Part shown: piece after piece, positions 1-7,936 of the stretch
Layout of the letters: the number at the start of each line of letters is the position of its first letter
Numbering within the stretch: position 1 is the first letter of the stretch
DNA from: an uncultured Chloroflexota bacterium
GTDB lineage: Bacteria > Chloroflexota > Limnocylindria > Limnocylindrales > CSP1-4
Direction: 5' to 3'
Assembly: GCA_903928275.1 (NCBI GenBank)
Contig: CAIYQJ010000456.1
Location: forward strand, 1-30,544
Length of the DNA: 30,544 nt
Position numbers and translations under genes: made by a program
The notes under the pieces: generated by a model
Seen by the model: the letters and a program-made list of their open reading frames with translations, nothing else
What the model was told of the DNA's origin: nothing
Databases searched by the model: none

Positions 1-479
1 CCATCGATGTTCGCACCCCTGAGGTTCGCGCGGACGAGCTGCGTGTCCTTCATGAACGCGCCGGTCAGGTTCGCATTGGCGAACCCGGAGCTGTTGAACT
101 CGGCGCTGTTCATCGCGGCGTGCGTGAGGTCGGCGTTGTTGAAGCTTGCGGAGGACGCGGAGACCTGGTTGAGGATCGCGCTCGTCAGGTTCGCGCCGGT
201 GAGGATGGCGCCCGAGAGGTTCGCGCCGGTGAGGTCCGTCATGTAGAGGTCGATGCCCGACAGGTCGCGGCCGCCCAGGTTCATGCCGCGGAGGTCCGCG
301 TTCGTGCACTTGAGGTTGGGCCCGAGCGCGCAGTCGGCGCTGGACCCCTTGATGGAGGCCGTCGCGCTCGGCGCCGAGGTGGGGGCGGGGCTGGGGCTCG
401 CGGCTGCGCTGCAGCCGGCGAGGGCGACCACGACGACGGTCGCGGCGGCGAGACGGGAGAGTGTTCGGGGGGTGCGCAT
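1..479 (-). CDS. Pentapeptide-repeat lipoprotein (C-terminus outside window)
   Basis: The reading frame starts at the ATG whose complement is at 477-479 and stays open to the window edge, so only the first 159 residues are visible. Residues 1-22 form a lipoprotein signal peptide with a basic start, a VVVVAL core and lipobox L-A-G-C with Cys23. A Ser/Pro/Ala stalk follows. From about residue 55 the protein consists of A(D/N)LxxA-type five-residue repeats (for example ADLRG, ANLSG, AILTG, ANLTS, ANLRG), which fold as a right-handed quadrilateral beta helix. An SD-like GAGGGA lies about 6 nt upstream of the ATG. The protein is probably anchored to the outer face of the membrane. The repeat family does not define a function, so none is assigned. 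Confidence 0.85.
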   Translation of the reverse strand, partial: MRTPRTLSRLAAATVVVVALAGCSAAASPSPAPTSAPSATASIKGSSADCALGPNLKCTNADLRGMNLGGRDLSGIDLYMTDLTGANLSGAILTGANLTSAILNQVSASSASFNNADLTHAAMNSAEFNSSGFANANLTGAFMKDTQLVRANLRGANID

Positions 480-496
480 GGTGTTCCCTCACAGGT

Positions 497-525
497 GACC
501 CGCGGCCGCCGTGCGGCCGCGGGTC
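497..525 (-). other. Perfect 13-bp hairpin in the leader of the pentapeptide lipoprotein
   Basis: Arms 497-509 and 513-525 are perfect complements around a 3-nt loop. The stem is almost entirely G/C and there is no T tract on either side. In the minus-strand transcript it ends about 17 nt before the ATG and just upstream of the SD-like GAGGGA. It could be a leader hairpin affecting translation, or a G/C terminator between the LLM oxidoreductase gene and this gene. The sequence does not decide between these. Confidence 0.45.
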
Positions 526-627
526 CGATCCCCCCAGACCGCCATTATCGGGCGGCAATCCGGCCGACGGCCCTGCGCGGAAGTCCCCCCGCCGCCCAGC
601 GATTCGTACCGCCCGGCCCGGCCGGCT

Positions 628-655
628 CCCGGCGCCATGCCTGCGCGACGCCGGG
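628..655 (-). terminator. Possible terminator of the LLM oxidoreductase gene
   Basis: Arms CCCGGCG (628-634) and CGCCGGG (649-655) can pair around a 14-nt loop, 7 nt after the stop codon of the LLM oxidoreductase. No T tract follows, so this is a weak call. The rest of 480-662 holds no convincing gene. Confidence 0.3.
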
Positions 656-662
656 AAGCCCG

Positions 663-1607
663 TCAGACCCGCCCGACGAGCTCCTCGCCGATCTCGTCGA
701 TCATCGCGAGGTCGTTCGGCATGAAGTCCTGGAGCAGGATCCGCTCGAGGCCCGCGTCGGCGAACCGCCGCACCATCGTCCGCGCCTCGTCCGGCGTCCC
801 GAGGACCCAGCGCGCGCGCCGCGCCTCGAGCCACTCGCTCGTGGCGCCCGTCGCTCCGAGCGTGGCGACGAGGGCGGCCAGCCGCGCGTCCACGGCAGCA
901 CGATCGCGGCCGATGAGAACGCCCGCCATGGCCGATCGTCGAAGGGAGGCGGGGTCCCGGCCGGCGGCGACACACGCGGCGTCGAGGCGGGCCATCTTCT
1001 CGCGCGCGAGGTCCGGGTCGACGGACGAGAGGTTGAACTCGTCCGCCCAGCGAACGGCGATGCGCATGCCCCGGGCGCTCCCCTCACCGCCCACGATCAT
1101 CGGCGGGACCGGATCCGGTCGCGGCCGGAACCGCGCGTCCTCGACCTGGTAGAACGCGCCCGAGAACGACCAGCCGTCGGGCTCGCGGAACAGACCGTGG
1201 ACGATGGCGAGCTGCTCCTCGAGAAGGTCCGCGCGCTCGGAGATCGGGGGGAACGTGAACCCGTGGCGAAGGTGCTCGTCCTCGTGCCACCCGGCGCCGA
1301 GCCCCAGCTCCAGGCGCCCGCCGCTCATGTCCTGGACCGTCGCGGCAAGCTTCGCGACGTTGCCCGGGTGTCGGAACGCCACCGGCGACACGAGAACGCC
1401 GAGGCCGATGCGATCGGTCTCGCGCGCGAGGCCGGCGAGGACAGCCCACGCATCCGTCGTCGGCGAGTCCACATCGCCCGGGAAGCTCTCGTAGTGGTCG
1501 GAGCGGAACAGCGCCTCGAGGCCCGCCGCCTCCGCCCGACGGGCTATGGCGAGCTGATCGGCATACGAGAGGCCCATCTGAGCCTCGATCATGAGAGCGA
1601 TGCGCAT
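663..1607 (-). CDS. LLM class flavin-dependent oxidoreductase (probably F420-dependent)
   Basis: This 314-residue protein belongs to the bacterial luciferase-like monooxygenase superfamily, which has a TIM-barrel fold and uses reduced FMN or F420. It begins MRIALMIEAQMG and carries family landmarks: an SDHY segment after the second strand, a long run around ARETDRIGLGVLVSP, and GRLELGLGAGWHEDEH at about residues 125-140. The C-terminal PPMIVGGEG and VLGTPDEA segments are also typical. The start at 1607 is chosen because an AGGAGG Shine-Dalgarno lies 6 nt upstream; an in-frame ATG further up has no such site and would add a low-quality N-terminus. The gene is divergent from the MarR gene, which makes it a plausible regulatory target. 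The substrate cannot be told. F420 use is inferred from the subfamily appearance, not from a diagnostic residue. Confidence 0.88.
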   Translation of the reverse strand: MRIALMIEAQMGLSYADQLAIARRAEAAGLEALFRSDHYESFPGDVDSPTTDAWAVLAGLARETDRIGLGVLVSPVAFRHPGNVAKLAATVQDMSGGRLELGLGAGWHEDEHLRHGFTFPPISERADLLEEQLAIVHGLFREPDGWSFSGAFYQVEDARFRPRPDPVPPMIVGGEGSARGMRIAVRWADEFNLSSVDPDLAREKMARLDAACVAAGRDPASLRRSAMAGVLIGRDRAAVDARLAALVATLGATGATSEWLEARRARWVLGTPDEARTMVRRFADAGLERILLQDFMPNDLAMIDEIGEELVGRV

Positions 1608-1670
1608 CGGGACCTCCTCACGGTAGGCCTCGACCATACCGCTGGAGCCGTGCCCCGGCGAGGCCGGAAT

Positions 1671-1733
1671 GACGTCCGTGGCCAGGTGCGAGCGGCGCAG
1701 CGGTCCGCGGCCCGAACGACGTCCGTGGCAAGG
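1671..1733. repeat. 16-bp direct repeat in the LLM-marR divergent intergenic region
   Basis: Two 16-base copies starting GACGTCCGTGGC occur at 1671-1686 and 1718-1733 with one mismatch, 47 bp apart start to start. They lie between the divergent LLM oxidoreductase and marR genes (gap 1608-1823). They could be binding sites for a regulator of the divergent pair. No experimental role is implied. Confidence 0.5.
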
Positions 1734-1786
1734 GGTGCCGCAACGCTGCGGCCGCGCGGCGGCCACCTGGCCCCATATACTTCAGG

Positions 1787-1815
1787 TTGACGCAATCATT
1801 CAGGTCACCTATCAT
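1787..1815 (+). promoter_or_regulatory. Sigma70-type promoter of the marR-efflux operon with an internal palindrome
   Basis: A near-consensus -35 TTGACG (1787-1792) and -10 TATCAT (1810-1815) are separated by exactly 17 bp. Transcription would begin at about 1821-1824, on or next to the GTG start codon, so the mRNA is probably leaderless. The spacer carries the palindrome AGGTCACCT (1802-1810). A direct repeat TTCAGGT (1781-1787 and 1799-1805) overlaps both elements. A regulator bound there would block polymerase, as expected for autoregulation by MarR. Confidence 0.65.
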
Positions 1816-1823
1816 TCCCGATC

Positions 1824-2381
1824 GTGACCCTGGATGCGACCCCCCCTGCAGTCCCGCCGGACGACGCGCCAACGACGGCGGCCGACCTGCACGCCGCGAC
1901 CTCCGACGCGGATCTCTGCGACGTGTTGAGCGACGGCCTCGCGCGGACTCTCGCCCGGCGGCGTGTCGACCACGTGAGCGGCCTCGTCCACGGCGGCGTG
2001 AGCACCGCACAGCTGTGGGTCCTCATGAAGCTGCGGTATCACGGCGACCTGTCGATCAGCGGCCTCGCCGAGCTCCTGGGGCTCGGGTTGCCGAACGTCA
2101 CGGGACTCGTGGATCGACTCGAGGAACGCGGGCTCGTTGAGCGACACCGCGATCCGGACGACCGGCGAGTCGTGCACGTGACCCTGACGCCGGCCGGGTG
2201 CCGGATCCCCGACGAGATGGAGGGCCTGCAGCGCGACGTCCTGGGGCGCGTGGTGCGGGCGATGGACCGCGAGACGCTCGAGCGCTGCCTGGCGGTGGTC
2301 GGCGACGTGGAGATGGAGGCCGGCCCGGTGCCGGTCGACCGACGATGTGCGACGCCGACGGTGCGTGCGGAGAAGGGCTGA
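1824..2381 (+). CDS. MarR family transcriptional regulator
   Basis: This 185-residue winged-helix regulator has the MarR core at about residues 65-140: a recognition-helix segment LSISGLAELLGLGLPNVTGL followed by DRLEERGLVERHRDPDDRR and the wing VVHVTLTPAG. The N-terminal 35 residues are Pro/Ala/Asp rich and probably disordered. The GTG start at 1824 sits 8 nt after a good -10 box, which fits a leaderless transcript; there is no Shine-Dalgarno. Only 7 nt separate its stop from the following MFS exporter, so the two form an operon. MarR proteins next to DHA2 exporters usually repress the operon and release DNA on binding a phenolic or lipophilic compound. That role is inferred here from context. 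Confidence 0.9.
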   Translation: MTLDATPPAVPPDDAPTTAADLHAATSDADLCDVLSDGLARTLARRRVDHVSGLVHGGVSTAQLWVLMKLRYHGDLSISGLAELLGLGLPNVTGLVDRLEERGLVERHRDPDDRRVVHVTLTPAGCRIPDEMEGLQRDVLGRVVRAMDRETLERCLAVVGDVEMEAGPVPVDRRCATPTVRAEKG

Positions 2382-2388
2382 GTAGAGC

Positions 2389-4104
2389 ATGACGGAAGCG
2401 ACACCCACCCCGGCCGCCCCGGCCGGGGTGGCGAACCAGAGCGATCATGGCTGGCGGCCGGCGATCGAGGTCTCGCACCGGGCCAGGATGGAGATCTTCG
2501 GCGCGGTCCTCCTCGCGCTGCTGCTCGGCGCCCTCGACCAGACGATCGTGGGCACCGCCCTGCCGACGATCGTCACCGACCTGCACGGCAACGACCTCTA
2601 CACGTGGGTCGTCACCATCTACCTCCTGACGAGCACGATCTCGGTCCCGTTCTACGGGAAGCTCTCCGACATCTACGGCCGGAAGCCGATGCTCATCATC
2701 GGCATCGTGATCTTCCTGATCGGGTCGGCCCTGTCGGGCCTGTCACAGACCATGGAGCAGCTGATCCTCTTCCGGGGCATCCAGGGCCTCGGTGCAGGCG
2801 CCCTCTTCCCGGTCAGCCTCGCGGTGATCGGCGACCTCTTCAGCCCGCAGGAGCGCGGCAAGTACCAGGGGCTGTTCGGCGCAGTGTTCGGCGTGTCGGC
2901 GCTCGTGGGCCCTGCCCTGGGTGGCTTCATCACGGACACGTGGAGCTGGCACTGGATCTTCTACGTGAACATCCCGGTCGGCATCGTCTCCCTGTACTTC
3001 ATCATCCGGCTGCTGCCGACCGTGAAGCGGGTGGGGGCGACTCGGACGTTCGACCTCCTGGGCGCGGCCGTGTTCATCATCGCCGTGGTGCCCTTCCTCG
3101 TGGGCCTGACGAACGCGCAGAGCGGCGGCTGGACGGACCCCACCGTCGGCGGATTCATCATCTTCGGGATCGCCGCGTTCCTCGTCTTCCTCGCGATCGA
3201 GTCGCGCGCGAAGGAGCCCATCGTCCCGCTCGACCTCTGGCGAGAGAGGACATACGCCGGGTCGATCGTCGCGACGTTCTTCGCAGCGTTCGGCTTCTTC
3301 ACGGCCACGGTCTTCCTGCCGCGCTTCTACCAGGTCGTGCTCGGGGAGAGCGCGACGATGAGCGGCTACGCGCTGTTCCCGCTCCTCATCGGCGTCATCG
3401 GCTCGAGCATCATCTCGGGCCAGATCATCAGCCGGACCGGGAAGTACAAGGTCCTCATCATCGTGTCGGTGGCGTTCCTCATCGTCGGCTCGTACCTCTT
3501 CACGGGCATGACGGCGACGACGAGCCAGCTCGTGATCAGCGCGTGGATGCTCGTCCTCGGGATCGGCATCGGCCCCACGCTGGCTGCGTTCACGATCGTC
3601 GTCCAGAACGCGGTGCCGTTCACGAAGCTCGGCGTCGCGACGTCCAACCTCACGTTCTTCCGGCAGATCGGCGGCGTCGTGGGCCTGTCGATCGGCGGGA
3701 CGATCTTCGGGAACGTCCTGCGCGACCAGGTCCCGGTCCAGCTCGCGGCGGCCGGGGTCCCTCCGCAGGTCGTGGCCGGCTTCCAGGGCAGCGCGTTCGA
3801 CCCGAACAGTCTCGTCGGCGTGGGCGGCAACCTCGGCCAGTCGATCCTGGCGAGCGTGCCGGCCCAGGCGAGGCCGATCGTGGAGCCGCTCGTCCCGCAG
3901 ATCGTCGACGCGATCTACCGGGCCATCACGCTCGCGATCGCGGACACGTTCTGGCTGGGCGTCATCGGTGGCGTCCTCGCGTTCCTCGCCGTCCTCGTCA
4001 TCCGCGAGCTGCCGCTCCGGTCCGCGACGCGGATCCCGGCCAAGGCCGCGGACGAGGAGGCGACGGAGGCGCTCGTCGCCGACCTGCCGCTCGACTTCGC
4101 GTGA
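2389..4104 (+). CDS. MFS multidrug exporter, DHA2 (14-TM, EmrB/QacA-type)
   Basis: This 571-residue membrane protein has about 14 hydrophobic segments, the usual size for the DHA2 drug:H+ antiporters. The first helix holds the motif LDQTIVGTALPTI, loop 2-3 has GKLSDIYGRKPM (MFS motif A), and helix 5 has GPALGGFI (antiporter motif C). A periplasmic loop of about 70 residues lies between the last two helices, followed by a short acidic cytoplasmic tail. It follows the MarR gene by 7 nt and precedes the Rieske gene by 16 nt. It most likely exports lipophilic or cationic toxic compounds using the proton gradient; the substrate is unknown. Confidence 0.93.
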   Translation: MTEATPTPAAPAGVANQSDHGWRPAIEVSHRARMEIFGAVLLALLLGALDQTIVGTALPTIVTDLHGNDLYTWVVTIYLLTSTISVPFYGKLSDIYGRKPMLIIGIVIFLIGSALSGLSQTMEQLILFRGIQGLGAGALFPVSLAVIGDLFSPQERGKYQGLFGAVFGVSALVGPALGGFITDTWSWHWIFYVNIPVGIVSLYFIIRLLPTVKRVGATRTFDLLGAAVFIIAVVPFLVGLTNAQSGGWTDPTVGGFIIFGIAAFLVFLAIESRAKEPIVPLDLWRERTYAGSIVATFFAAFGFFTATVFLPRFYQVVLGESATMSGYALFPLLIGVIGSSIISGQIISRTGKYKVLIIVSVAFLIVGSYLFTGMTATTSQLVISAWMLVLGIGIGPTLAAFTIVVQNAVPFTKLGVATSNLTFFRQIGGVVGLSIGGTIFGNVLRDQVPVQLAAAGVPPQVVAGFQGSAFDPNSLVGVGGNLGQSILASVPAQARPIVEPLVPQIVDAIYRAITLAIADTFWLGVIGGVLAFLAVLVIRELPLRSATRIPAKAADEEATEALVADLPLDFA

Positions 4105-4120
4105 CGGTCGCCGGCGCGTC

Positions 4121-4618
4121 GTGACCGACGAGGCGCGTCCGGCCCCGGTCCCGGCCAGCCTCGCGGCGCCCGGCAGCGCGGGGGCGGGGTTCGCGGCGCT
4201 CCTCGGCGTCGCGGACCTCCCGCCCGGAGCGCACCGCCGCGTGACGATCGGCGACCTGGACGTCCTGCTCGCGCACACGCCGGCCGGGATCGTCGCCACC
4301 GAGGACCGCTGTCCGCACATGTCCGCGCCCCTCTCGATCGGCGTCCTGGACGGGTGCATCGTGGACTGCCCGCTCCACCGGGGGCGCTTCGACCTCTGCA
4401 CGGGCGAGCCCGTGCAGCTCCCGTCGACCGGCGGGCTGGACGCCGACGGCGTCCTTCACGCCCCCTGGACCGCTGCCGGGTCGGAGCCCAAGGCGGACGC
4501 GCCCGGCCCCAAGCTCGATGCGCGACGCCTGACGCGCACACGGCGGATGCGCTTCTACCCGGTGCGGATCTCGAATGGGTGGATCGAGGTGGCGGTCCCC
4601 GTCGACGAGCGCGCGTAA
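4121..4618 (+). CDS. Rieske [2Fe-2S] domain protein
   Basis: This 165-residue soluble protein has a complete Rieske cluster site: C64-P-H66 and C83-P-L-H86, spaced as in ferredoxin components of ring-hydroxylating dioxygenases. The GTG at 4121 is chosen because the frame upstream overlaps the exporter gene and looks non-coding. No transmembrane helix is visible, so it is not a bc1-type Rieske subunit. The C-terminal third has FYPVRISNGWIEVAVP, the strand pattern that closes the fold. It lies 16 nt after the exporter stop, so it is probably in the marR-MFS operon, which hints at an oxidative detoxification role. No oxygenase alpha subunit is in the window. Confidence 0.85.
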   Translation: MTDEARPAPVPASLAAPGSAGAGFAALLGVADLPPGAHRRVTIGDLDVLLAHTPAGIVATEDRCPHMSAPLSIGVLDGCIVDCPLHRGRFDLCTGEPVQLPSTGGLDADGVLHAPWTAAGSEPKADAPGPKLDARRLTRTRRMRFYPVRISNGWIEVAVPVDERA

Positions 4619-4638
4619 CCGCGCGGGCGTGTCGGCCC

Positions 4639-4656
4639 GGGGACTGCGCCGTCCCC
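4639..4656 (+). terminator. Weak hairpin after the Rieske gene
   Basis: GGGGAC (4639-4644) and GTCCCC (4651-4656) pair around a 6-nt loop, 20 nt after the Rieske stop. A short TTT lies about 13 nt downstream. It may end the marR-MFS-Rieske transcript, but the stem is short. Confidence 0.3.
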
Positions 4657-4731
4657 GTCTGCCGCGGTTTCCGGGGTTCCCGCGCCCGGCCGGATGGAGC
4701 ATCATCCGCCGAACAGGGAGGAGGCTCGTCC

Positions 4732-5181
4732 ATGACCCGGTCCGGCGCCGCCCGCGCCATCGCCGCGCTCGTGATCGTGGTCGTCGCCTGCCCCGCGTCC
4801 CTCTTCGTGACCGTCGAGCTGGGCTGCGCTGCCCTCGGCTACACGGGCCGCTGCGCCGTGGACAGCGCGCTCCTGTCGCCGATCGTCCTCCTGGCGGCGG
4901 GCCTGGTCGCGGGCATCCTGACCCGCGGATGGATGGGCCTCGCGGCCGTCGTCGCTGGCGTCGTGCTCGGCATGTTCGCGCTGCTCTTCGTCGCGGAGGC
5001 TCTCGACCACCCGGTGCCGATCGACCCCATCTCCGCGACGATCGCGACGATCTGGTTCATGACGCCGACGCTGTTCAGCTACGGGATCGGTCGCGCGGTC
5101 ATGCTCCTCATCGCGTGGGCCACGAAGCCCGACGATGCCGCGGCGGCGGAGCCGCAGTCGACCGAGGCGCGCTCCGGGTAG
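4732..5181 (+). CDS. Small integral membrane protein of unknown function
   Basis: This 149-residue protein is mostly hydrophobic, with four probable membrane helices: residues about 9-28, 47-64, 66-88 and 105-128. Cysteines occur in and after the first helix and in the loop sequence GYTGRCAVDS. The C-terminus is a short charged tail. A strong Shine-Dalgarno (GGGAGGAGG) precedes the ATG at 4732. I do not recognise the family. It lies 113 nt after the Rieske gene and may be transcribed separately. Confidence 0.7.
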   Translation: MTRSGAARAIAALVIVVVACPASLFVTVELGCAALGYTGRCAVDSALLSPIVLLAAGLVAGILTRGWMGLAAVVAGVVLGMFALLFVAEALDHPVPIDPISATIATIWFMTPTLFSYGIGRAVMLLIAWATKPDDAAAAEPQSTEARSG

Positions 5182-5470
5182 GTCCCGCCCACGTCCTCTC
5201 GCCCCGCGCGGTCGCGCCACGGTCCCCGTCGACCCTGGCCCGCCCCGGCCAGACCCCCGGGCACCGCCGGCAGCCGGACGAGCCCCGCCCCGAGTCGAGC
5301 CGCCTTCCGTTCGACCCATCGCCCCGCCACGCCCCGCGTGTCGCCCACGTGTCGGCCCGGATAAGGACCGTGAATCTTCAGGAGACGTTCAGGATGCGGC
5401 ACGAGAGTGGCCCTACCGGAACGTCCGCCTTGAGATCCGCGCAGGACGACCAGAGGAGATGGAACCTTCC
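5182..5470. other. Non-coding stretch upstream of the HtrA protease gene
   Basis: This 289-nt stretch has no convincing gene. It contains two copies of TTCAGGA about 13 nt apart near 5376-5395, and must hold the protease promoter, but no -35/-10 pair is clear enough to call. Confidence 0.4.
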
Positions 5471-7024
5471 ATGGACAACGAGACCCAGAACCCGATCGGG
5501 CAGGAGGGCCCTCCGGCCACGGTGCCCGCTTTCTCGCTGGAGCCCGCGACTGCCTCCGCCTTCGTGCCAGAGCCCGCGCCGGTGCCCGCGTTCGCACCGG
5601 GATCCCCCTTCGCGCCCGTGCCGGCGCCCGCCCCGCGACGGCGTGGCATCGGGACGATGGCGATCGCCATCATCGGCGTCGCCGCGCTCGCCTCCGGGGG
5701 CACCGTCGCGGCGCTCACCTCGGCCGGCGCGTTCAACAACCAGACCGTGACCGTCGTCGCTGACCCGCAGGCCCGCAACGCGAGCGTCGTCACGCCCGTC
5801 GCCGGAGCCTCCAATGGCTCACCGGTGACCGCGTTCGCCGGCACCAACGAAGCAGTCGTGGCCGCCGCGGGGCGCGTGAGCCCGGCCGTCGTCACGATCG
5901 TCTCGTCGAGCTCGACCGGCTCGGCCGGGTCGAGCGGCGCGACCGGCCAGGGCAGCGGCAACGGCCAGGTCGATCCGTTCGGCCAGGGCGGCGGCGGGAA
6001 CACCCAGCCGACAGATCCGTTCGGCCAGGGCGGCGGCGGGAACACCCAGCCGACAGATCCGTTCGGCCAGGGCGGCGGCGGCCAGAACCCCACCGTCCCC
6101 ACCGTCCCGAACCAGGGCAACGGCTCGCAGGGCACCCAGGGCCAGTCCCAGTACGGCCTCCCGCAGGGCCAGACCCCCGTCAGCGTGGGTTCGGGTGTCA
6201 TCTTCGACGCGAACGGCTGGATCCTCACCAACCACCACGTCGTCGCTGACGGCGGCACGCTCACGGTCCAGCTCTCAGACGGCCGCTCCTTCCCCGCCAA
6301 GGTCTACGGCAGCGACACCCTCACCGACCTCGCCATCGTGAAGATCGACGCGACGGGGCTCCCGGTCGCGACACTCGGCGACTCGTCGGCGCTCCAGGTG
6401 GGCCAGCTCGCGATCGCGGTCGGCGACCCGCTCGGCGAGTACCCCGGCACCGTGACGACCGGCGTCGTGTCCGGGCTCGGCCGCTCGATCAACGACACGA
6501 ACATCAACCTCGACGACCTCATCCAGACGGATGCCGCCATCAACCCCGGCAACAGCGGCGGCCCGCTCGTGGACGCCAGCGGCAACGTCATCGGCATCGA
6601 CACGGCGATCGCCGGGTCCGCCCAGGGCATCGGCTTCGCGATCCCGATCAACCTCGCACGGCCGCTCACCCAGCAGGCGCTGGCCGGGCAGCCACTCTCC
6701 CGCCCGTGGCTGGGCATCCGCTACCAGCCGCTCGACGCCGGCGTGGCCACGCGCAACAACGTGTCCGTCACGGCGGGCGCGTGGATCACGTCCGGCGGGA
6801 GCGGCACCGCGATCGAGGCCGGCAGCCCGGCCGCGACGGCCGGCCTCCAGGAGAACGACGTGATCACCGCGGTGAACGGCACCAAGGTGGACACGAACCA
6901 TCCGCTCATCGAGCTCCTCGCCTCGCACGCGCCCGGGGAGACGATCAACCTGACGGTGCGCCGGGGAACGGCCGACGCCACGGTCCCGGTCACGCTCACC
7001 ACGCGGCAGGTGACCACGAACTAG
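5471..7024 (+). CDS. Membrane-anchored HtrA/DegP-like serine protease with PDZ domain
   Basis: This 517-residue protein has, in order: a Pro/Ala-rich cytoplasmic N-terminus (1-57), one membrane helix (about 60-84), a Gly/Gln/Asn-rich stalk with tandem repeats (about 150-235), a trypsin-like domain (about 236-400) and one PDZ domain (about 411-510). The catalytic triad is visible: His256 in TNHHVV, Asp286 in TDLAIV and Ser362 in GNSGGP. The fold places the protease outside the membrane, where it would degrade damaged proteins or act in stress signalling. The ATG at 5471 is 12 nt after GAGGAG. An in-frame ATG at 5459 directly abuts that purine tract, so the start could be four codons earlier. 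The gene stands alone and ends at a strong hairpin. Confidence 0.93.
   Translation: MDNETQNPIGQEGPPATVPAFSLEPATASAFVPEPAPVPAFAPGSPFAPVPAPAPRRRGIGTMAIAIIGVAALASGGTVAALTSAGAFNNQTVTVVADPQARNASVVTPVAGASNGSPVTAFAGTNEAVVAAAGRVSPAVVTIVSSSSTGSAGSSGATGQGSGNGQVDPFGQGGGGNTQPTDPFGQGGGGNTQPTDPFGQGGGGQNPTVPTVPNQGNGSQGTQGQSQYGLPQGQTPVSVGSGVIFDANGWILTNHHVVADGGTLTVQLSDGRSFPAKVYGSDTLTDLAIVKIDATGLPVATLGDSSALQVGQLAIAVGDPLGEYPGTVTTGVVSGLGRSINDTNINLDDLIQTDAAINPGNSGGPLVDASGNVIGIDTAIAGSAQGIGFAIPINLARPLTQQALAGQPLSRPWLGIRYQPLDAGVATRNNVSVTAGAWITSGGSGTAIEAGSPAATAGLQENDVITAVNGTKVDTNHPLIELLASHAPGETINLTVRRGTADATVPVTLTTRQVTTN
5972..6081 (+). repeat. 42-bp in-frame tandem repeat in the HtrA stalk
   Basis: Two identical 42-bp units (5972-6013 and 6014-6055) and a 26-bp third partial copy (6056-6081) encode DPFGQGGGGNTQPT repeats of 14 residues. 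Because the unit is a multiple of three, copy-number change would lengthen or shorten the stalk without breaking the frame. Confidence 0.9.
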
Positions 7025-7044
7025 CCTCCCGCGGATCCACCACG

Positions 7045-7079
7045 CGAAGAAGCCCCGGGCCGCGCCCGGGGCTTCTTCG
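7045..7079. terminator. Bidirectional hairpin terminator
   Basis: Perfect 16-bp arms (7045-7060 and 7064-7079) surround a 3-nt loop, with CGAAGAAG at the base and CCCCGGGC at the tip. It lies 20 nt after the protease stop and 32 nt from the stop of the convergent LOG-family gene, so it can serve both. The lower stem supplies a short T-rich end (CTTCTTCG) in either direction. Confidence 0.75.
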
Positions 7080-7111
7080 ATGTGTCATATCGCCGGTCAG
7101 GCCGCCGACGA

Positions 7112-7936
7112 TCAGCGCCCGAACGGCTCGCCGTCTTCCTCGCCGAGGGTGGCGGCCGCGAGCGCGTGACGCCGGCGCGAGTACTCCGTCAGGATCCCCA
7201 CGGCCTCGCCCACGTCATCGGTCACGTGGAAGATGTCGAGGTCCTCGGGCGCGATCGCTCCCGATTCGACGAGCGTGTCGTTGGCCCACCGCAGCAGCCC
7301 GCCCCAGTGCTCGCTCCCGATGAGCACGATCGGGAAGTGCTCGATCCGCTTCGTCTGGACGAGCGTGAGCGACTCGAAGAGCTCGTCGAGCGTGCCGAAT
7401 CCACCCGGGAAGATCGCGAAGCCGTCGGCGTACTTCACGAACATCGTCTTGCGGACGAAGAAGTACCGGAACTCGATCGAGATGTCGAGGTAGGCGTTGG
7501 GCGACTGCTCGTGCGGCAGCTCGATGTTGAGTCCGACCGACAGCCCGCCGGCCTCCTGGCAGCCGCGGTTCGCCGCTTCCATCACGCCCGGGCCGCCGCC
7601 GGTGATGACCGCGAGGCCGTCGCCGGCGAGAAGCCCTCCCAGCTCGCGAGCCTGGGCGTACGCCTGCGTACCGTCTCCGAAGCGCGCCGAGCCGAAGACG
7701 GTCACCGCGGGTCCGAGCACGGCCAGCTCGTCGATCCCGTCGACGAATTCGCCGAGGATCCGGAGGACGCGCCACGGATCGCTGTCGAGAAAGGCCGGGC
7801 GGAGTGGACGCCGCAGGAGCCGCTCGTCCGCCGTCTGGCCCCGATCGAACTGGCGGACGACCTCCATTCCCCGCCCGCGGAGGACGACGCGGCCCGACCG
7901 TCGGTGCTCCGAGATCGGCTCGCCGGACTCGGTCAT
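7112..7936 (-). CDS. LOG-family protein (TIGR00730 Rossmann fold)
   Basis: This 274-residue protein has the two nucleotide-site motifs of the LOG/lysine-decarboxylase-like family: GGGPGVMEA at residues 113-121 and PGGFGTLDE at 177-185. Characterised members are phosphoribohydrolases that release the base from nucleoside 5'-monophosphates, as in cytokinin activation; other members bind or hydrolyse AMP-type nucleotides. An N-terminal extension of about 70 residues precedes the core. The start at 7936 follows a GAGGG Shine-Dalgarno and overlaps the stop of the upstream gene in an ATGA, so translation is coupled. The enzyme is probably cytoplasmic; its true substrate is not clear from sequence. 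Confidence 0.88.
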   Translation of the reverse strand: MTESGEPISEHRRSGRVVLRGRGMEVVRQFDRGQTADERLLRRPLRPAFLDSDPWRVLRILGEFVDGIDELAVLGPAVTVFGSARFGDGTQAYAQARELGGLLAGDGLAVITGGGPGVMEAANRGCQEAGGLSVGLNIELPHEQSPNAYLDISIEFRYFFVRKTMFVKYADGFAIFPGGFGTLDELFESLTLVQTKRIEHFPIVLIGSEHWGGLLRWANDTLVESGAIAPEDLDIFHVTDDVGEAVGILTEYSRRRHALAAATLGEEDGEPFGR

